A stretch of 64,000 nucleotides of DNA from Cryptomeria japonica (lineage: Eukaryota > Streptophyta > Pinopsida > Cupressales > Cupressaceae). Both the position numbers and the translations under genes were made by a program. The DNA lies in contig NC_081414.1 of NCBI RefSeq assembly GCF_030272615.1, forward strand, positions 526,235,137-526,299,136, in the 5' to 3' direction. Below the pieces are notes generated by a model. The model had not been told where the DNA came from. It made no database searches and saw nothing but the letters and a program-made list of their open reading frames with translations. Positions 59,076 through 64,000 of this stretch are shown here, in pieces (the stretch's first letter is position 1; each line of letters starts with the position of its first letter).

Positions 59076-59087
59076 CTTAGGGGGGGG
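59076..59087 (+). promoter_or_regulatory. Polypurine tract of element E
   Basis: A run of eight G after CTTA, directly before the 3' LTR. Confidence 0.85.
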
Positions 59088-59403
59088 TATTAGAGTAATC
59101 TTGTACTCTAGGACTTAAGCTTACTTAGGTCATGTTTCTTTTAGTGTCTTAGTTCATATGATGAGGACACATCTCATGATCTAGTTCTATCCTCACCTAG
59201 GGTTTCCTTAGGGTTGCTCTTTTAGCTTTTAGGTTTCCTTTATAAGGATTCATGGTATTATTATTATCAATTCAGGATGTTTGTATAATCAATACGATTC
59301 ATCTTTTTGGCCTCCATAGTCTAGTTGTTTCTCTCTATGTGTGACAGGTGTTTAATTGCAGGTGATCTTTGGAAGTTATTGGGTTGAGGGATCAACTCCA
59401 ACA
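59088..59403 (+). mobile_element. 3' LTR of element E
   Basis: About 316 bp, starting TATTAGAGTAATCTTG (first dinucleotide TA, a change from TG) and ending CAACTCCAACA before the TSD TTTAG. Confidence 0.87.
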
Positions 59404-59408
59404 TTTAG

Positions 59409-60378
59409 TACTACAAGACATGTTGTTGCCATTTGGATAAAAACCATTATCATGTCATCTTTTATATGTGTGCAATTTTTCATATATCATGACATCAATG
59501 AAAGTTGCTTGGGAAGGTAGCTATTGATCTCTTGAATGTTGTAAATGATACCTGTGTTGTCTTAGGCTAAGCTAGCTGCAAGTGAGGGTCCCAGGTGGAA
59601 AGAAGTCCTTAGACAGGGACTGTCATGATGAGAAATGAGTAATTACCTGTAATAGACTGTTCAGTCTGACCATACTCTAAAGTTGTGACTAGAGAAAGAG
59701 TTAAATAATTAATAGTCAAACTACATCTGATTGTAGACTGTACACCATACTCTGTCTTTTGAAACAGCCATGCTATTGATATCAAACGAGACAGCTTGAA
59801 AGAGCTGGAAAGGCACTTGTGAACAGTATAACCTAATCCTAAATAGAAAGCTAGAACTATCAAGTGAAAATGGTGAAGGTATATGAATGGATTTGTTTCC
59901 TGATCCGAGTCAAGACCCTCAAAACTAATGGTGGTTGGATTCAGGACTTGGATTGTTTGGGAAAACCTTCTCCTTCTGGAATCCTATTAAAATTCTGGGG
60001 TCTGTTTTTGCGGCTTATTGCACACAAGACTCGCTATAGAGAATTAAAAATGCTCTGGTAAAGAGGAAGACCAAAAGCACAAGTGCAACCATATCCCTTA
60101 TAGTAGTGCAACAAACTACAAATGGCTAGATCATTAACCTTGACGTATTGACTCAGCTATAGATGCTAGATGAACACATGTATGAAGATGGAGGAGAGTA
60201 TCAATCAAGATCTTCACTAGTTGAATGTAGCATGACCATGATATGAACCTAACTCATCACTACAGATGAGAACACATATAGAACAAATGGTGAAAAAATT
60301 GATATTACACGTAAACCCATCAAAGAGTGAGAAGAGATAGATTAAGAATTAGGCAATGGAAGAGTACAAAGTAGAAAT
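59409..60378. other. Unassigned AT-rich interval
   Basis: No supported features. Confidence 0.4.
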
Positions 60379-60618
60379 TGTTGTGATGTATTCACACATC
60401 GCCCCATTGCAAATGGGGACCCCCACTTTTTCGCTTTCTAGGTTAGTGGTCTTAGCTTAGTTGTTGGTTGTTGCTGAGTCTTTGCTATTAACCTTTTGTT
60501 TGTAGTTGCTCAGGAGCTGATGAAGTGTCTTTCTTAAGGATGAAGTGAGGTTCAACACTCCCTTTGCCCAGCGAAGGCACAATCACTTCCACTTCTCCCA
60601 GCACTGTCAGTGGGCATC
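60379..60618 (+). mobile_element. Partial LTR start of the element F family
   Basis: Its first 50 bp (TGTTGTGATG...CACACATCG, then CCCATTGCAAATGGGG) match the start of the LTR at 60619. After about 70 bp the sequences diverge. It is either a truncated second LTR or part of a different related LTR. Confidence 0.55.
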
Positions 60619-60956
60619 TGTTGTGACGTTTTCACACATCGTCCCATTGCAAATGGGGACCCATGTTTTTTGCTTTTTAGGGTTTGTTTTTTTAGGTCTT
60701 TTAGGGTTTTGTTAGTTAGCCTTTGCATTTTGAGTGTCGCCTAGGGGATCACATGGATAGCAAGTCCGGCTTGAGTGATGTCTTGATCTTGAAAATTTGG
60801 CTAAGTCTGAAAGTCCTGATCCTGAAATTTGGCTAAGTCTGGAATGTCCTAATCCTGAAATTTGACTAAGTCTGGAAACTGAAAAACCTCAAAAAACTAG
60901 ATTTTGCAATATAACTCCTGGAGGTCTGAAACCACTCTCAAACATCCTGAAAGTAT

Positions 60957-61022
60957 ATATGGAATATAACTTAAAGTATAAGAAATGTTTCTTCTTTCTT
61001 ATACTTAAATGTTATATTCCAT
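60957..61022. repeat. Long near-perfect hairpin
   Basis: TATGGAATATAAC...GTATAAGAAA pairs with TTTCTTATAC...GTTATATTCCATA, arms of about 28 bp with one bulge and a short T/C loop. Confidence 0.8.
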
Positions 61023-61049
61023 AAAAATTATCCTGATGGAGAGTTCAAA

Positions 61050-62320
61050 AAGTCAAATTTCGCTCCTGTCCTTCACTGAGGATCCAGAGCGAAAAGCGCT
61101 CCTGTCCCTCTCCAAGGGTCCAAGGCGAATCGCTTATGTCCCTCACCAAGGGTCCAGAGCGAAAAAGCTTAGTGGAGTCATTCCTGACCTTGTTTGGACA
61201 AATTGAGACATCAAAGGCATGAAGGAGGACGTAATCAACCCATTGAAGATAGTTTTGAAAGTGAACAAGGCATAAATGAGCTCATAAAGGCCAGGGCGCT
61301 CCTGTCCCTCTCCAAGGGACCAGAGCGATTTTCCCTCAAGACAAGTTTTTGGCAAAAGGAAGGCAAGTTTCGCGTTTGAGGTGGGTGAAGGAAGACGCAA
61401 TCGATCCGTTGAAGATAAATTTGAAGATTGCAAAGCACAAGTGAGACCTATTTTGCCCAAAGCGCTCCTGTCCCTGTCCAAGGGACCAGGGCGAAATATG
61501 CATTATCTAGGATTCCCTTCCGAATTTGGTCGAGTCCAAGCCAAGATACAGAGTCAAAATGATGTTTGGGCTGTCTCTAAGAGGAACGAAGTTGCAAAGG
61601 ACCACAAAACTTGCTCAAATTGCCTAAGGCGCTCCTGTCCCTCTCCAAGGGACCAGAGCGAACTCTTCAAGTGTGCCTGATTTTGGAATACTACTATCGT
61701 TTGCAAGACTTAAGAAGGAATGAGAAACAACGTTTTTCGCTTTGAAGACAATTTGAAGTTGATATGATCAAGGGTTCACACAAAGAACAAAATGGCGCTC
61801 CTGTCCTTCAGTCAAGGACCAAAGCGATTTCTATGAAATCAAACATCTCCCTCCAGAATCACGCCAAGGCAAGAATTGTGCAAAGTAGGGAGTGCCTTTC
61901 GAAGATGATAAACAAGGAATTGACCCCAAGGCTCGGCAAATTTTGACTAAAATGTAAAGTTCACTCCTGTCCCTCAGTCAGGGACCAAGGCGAAAATCTC
62001 CAAAAATCAAGTTTGCTTTGCAAAGGACAAGATTGGCATGCGTAGAACAAACAAGGATGATCATTGCCTACCTCGCAAGTTGATTTGGCAATTCAAAAGA
62101 CAAGGACCATGGAGTAAAAGCAAAGATCGCTCCTGTCCCTCTCCAAGAGACTAGAGCGAAAAGGGTCTAAGAGGCATTCATTTCAAAAAATTGAATAGAT
62201 CAAACTCCAAGTTATAAATGAAGATCCCCGTTTGGACGTAAAGGAAGTGACTTTGAACGTGAAAATCAATCCAAGTTGGCTAAGGCGCTCCTGTCCCTCT
62301 CCCAGGGACCAGAGCGATGT
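61050..62320. repeat. Spaced hairpin array, ~166 bp period
   Basis: Cores of about 33 bp made of CGCTCCTGTCCCT, a short loop, and AGGGACCAGAGCG occur at about 61054, 61096, 61295, 61462, 61629, 61795, 61960, 62127 and 62285, with a broken one at 61128. Spacing from 61295 on is 158-167 bp. Intervening sequence is far less conserved. The copy at 61795 has CCTT...AAGG in place of CCCT...AGGG, a compensatory change. Confidence 0.88.
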
Positions 62321-63084
62321 GGTTAGTATCCCTTATATCTCTCATGTTTTGGCGCCAATAAATTTTGAAGTGCATTAAATGCTAAAATTCGATAAAAACT
62401 TTGAATTATTTAATTAAATTGGCATTTAAAATAGCGCATACGGCATTTAATAATTGATTGGGCCTTTTAAAAAATTGAAATTATTAATTACAAAGGCATT
62501 TAAATTAATTAATTATTAAATTAAATAAAAGGGAGAGCGCTTGGGGTTATATTTCCATATTTTTATAAAAGTCGGCCTCCATTTTATTTAAATTTTATTT
62601 ATTATTTGCCTTATTTCCAAAAGTCGGCCTATGTGCAATTAAGGAGGTGAGCGCCTATATAGTGGGGGTATCTTGAGCAATGTTAATCCATCATTCACTC
62701 ATTCACTCAAGTGCGATTTGGAGAAGAGCAACAAGGTGCGAAATTTGGTCTAGGAAGGAGCGATTTTTGTTGAAGGCTAGAGGTGGTGAAGTTGATAGAA
62801 GAAGCACATTTTGAAGACTTCGATCCACATTTTGCCTAGCAAAATTGCTTAATTTTGCATCTTTTCTTAGATTTAGTTCTCAAGCGGAGGTATGGCAAGA
62901 TTCTCCTAGTCTCAATTTTGAATTTTGAATTTTCAATTTCAAGTGGCTTAGTTAAATTTAGGAAATGATAATTCAAAGATTTATCATGAGGTTTCCTAAT
63001 TTAAAACTTAAATCCTCTTTCTAGTCTATATTTCCACGTTGCAAAACATGTTACTAATTTTGAAATGTTGTGTAGGTATCAAGA

Positions 63085-63340
63085 TGGCGACTCCCAAACT
63101 CGAAGGATCTACAAGTCGAAAGACTCTTCTCAAGGAAAATCAAACCAGATCAAGGACGGTCTCATCAAGGACGATCAAGCAAGGACAAGGGCGACCTCCT
63201 CCAGTCTAGCATTGACAAGGACGACCTTCTTCGATCCAGCATCATCAAGATAAGGGCGACCTCTTCCAATCCAGCATTCCAAGGCGAGGTACATCATCAT
63301 CCTGCAAATCAAGGACACAAGAAGTCAGAGCAAAGGGTTC
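63085..63340 (+). other. Start of internal region of element F with ~48 bp repeats
   Basis: After the PBS-like word, three diverged units containing AAGGGCGACCTCYTCCARTC...CCAGCATT lie at about 63180-63285. No complete ORF was found. Confidence 0.45.
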
Positions 63341-64000
63341 GTTGAGGAAGCAAATAGTTCCAGATGAATTAATTAAAGCTAGCTTCTCAACAACATTAAG
63401 TTGAATATCTACCAAGTTACAAGTGTCAGACAAGGTGGCATCCCAGTCATCGCTCATCCAGTCGGATTGTTCCACCTCCGCATGTCCAGATTCAATGTAC
63501 CTAACTCATGGAAGGTGGCACAAACTCCGATGTACCTACCCCAGCTATCCATTGGTGGAATTTTCTAGAGAGGACATGTGTCCAAGCAATACAATTTTAT
63601 CATTGGTCAAGCATTAAATGTTATGTAATGGTTGTAACAAACCCTAATTAGGGTTTTCATTGTTGAATCTTGGTCATTGATCTCGAATTGATCTAAGCCA
63701 TCGAATTGTATTGAGGGCACTATATAAGCCCTGGCATTTCATTTTGTAAAGGCAATTTAGAAATAATTAGAGAGAATTAGAAGGAGTTAGAATAGTTAGG
63801 AATAGTTGGAAACAATTAGAGTAGAGTAGAGAGAAAAGGCAAAGATTGTTGCCAAGATGTTGTTGTAAAAGACTTGTAACTTCATTGAAGAAATGGTGAA
63901 ATTTATGGGTCGATTCGACAATTTGCATGGTCTTTATACTTCTCATGTTTGATTTTATTAGTAGATGAGTGGAAGAAATGTGCTTGATTGATGGTGGAAT
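63341..64000 (+). mobile_element. Second LTR-like segment with promoter, cut by window edge
   Basis: A TATA box (CACTATATAAGCC, about 63719) preceded by CCCTAATTAGGG (a 12 bp palindrome, 63641-63652) and followed by an AG-rich leader suggests another LTR, nested in or overlapping element F. Its ends are not in view. The frame at 63423-63617 is probably chance. Confidence 0.45.

Larger units (their letters stand above)
60619..63080 (+). mobile_element. Candidate 5' LTR of element F (~2.46 kb)
   Basis: Starts TGTTGTGACG, ends about GGTATCA, and is followed by TGGCGACTCC (63085), a PBS-like word. TATA-like CCTATATAGTGGG lies at about 62653. U3 contains the hairpin array (61050-62320) and an AT-rich block (62390-62620). 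No second LTR is in the window, so limits are provisional. Confidence 0.55.

Noticed and set aside
61050-62320. CRISPR-like regular repeat/spacer pattern
   Set aside because: Cores are diverged dyads with long spacers of ~130 bp in a plant LTR context, with no cas genes; eukaryotic repeat structure explains it.

Overview
This is a eukaryotic nuclear window dominated by plant transposable elements. Very long nested LTR retrotransposons, AT-rich intergenic DNA, solo LTRs, L1-type LINE and hAT remnants and almost no host exons point to a large-genome plant. A gymnosperm, perhaps a conifer, is my inference; no single gene proves it. Element names A to N below are mine.

Layout. 1-1905: 5' end of a minus-strand Tat-like Ty3/gypsy element (A: LTR, PBS, leader), cut by the window edge. 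1906-6060: decayed minus-strand internal region of element C, with its PBS at 6043-6060, split by a 1.5 kb solo LTR (4192-5693, TSD TTACT). 8605-29469: Tat-like element B (plus strand, 770 bp LTRs, TSD GTTAT), with gag and protease in one frame, RT/RNase H deleted, an integrase C-terminus, and an antisense plant-mobile-domain (PMD) ORF. Element N (18620-26623, minus, 1187 bp LTRs, TSD CAATC) sits inside that antisense ORF. N has no pol. It carries a coiled-coil/five-zinc-knuckle ORF and a second long ORF of about 1,100 codons.

29475-44873 is mostly unassigned AT-rich DNA. It holds a likely LysM-protein last exon (minus, 33499-33581), a 5'-truncated LINE with an RNase H domain (34370-36128), an hAT transposase relic (37560-38160, minus), a second solo LTR (39226-40743, TSD ATAGT), a tRNA-derived SINE and a roughly 0.5 kb tandem duplication. 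44879-49048 is an internally deleted Ty1/copia element D (minus, 361 bp LTRs, TSD CAAAC) with RT and RNase H. 49607-53150 is a minus-strand LTR candidate followed by a non-pol ORF and an 84 bp coding-length minisatellite (G). 55786-59403 is a pol-less LTR element E (plus, about 312-316 bp LTRs, TSD TTTAG). 60379-64000 holds the LTR and start of element F, whose LTR carries a hairpin array with a period of about 166 bp.

No intact host gene is visible. The most interesting material is structural. A roughly 20 bp CAGACGCG-type array lies upstream of both gag and the antisense PMD ORF of B, and recurs in A. The hairpin array in the LTR of F shows a compensatory stem change. A second hairpin family occurs near 53.4 kb. 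Element N pairs a five-knuckle gag-like protein with a large second ORF and multiple polypurine tracts. Boundaries confirmed by matched LTR ends and 5 bp TSDs are B, N, D, E and the two solo LTRs; the other boundaries are approximate.
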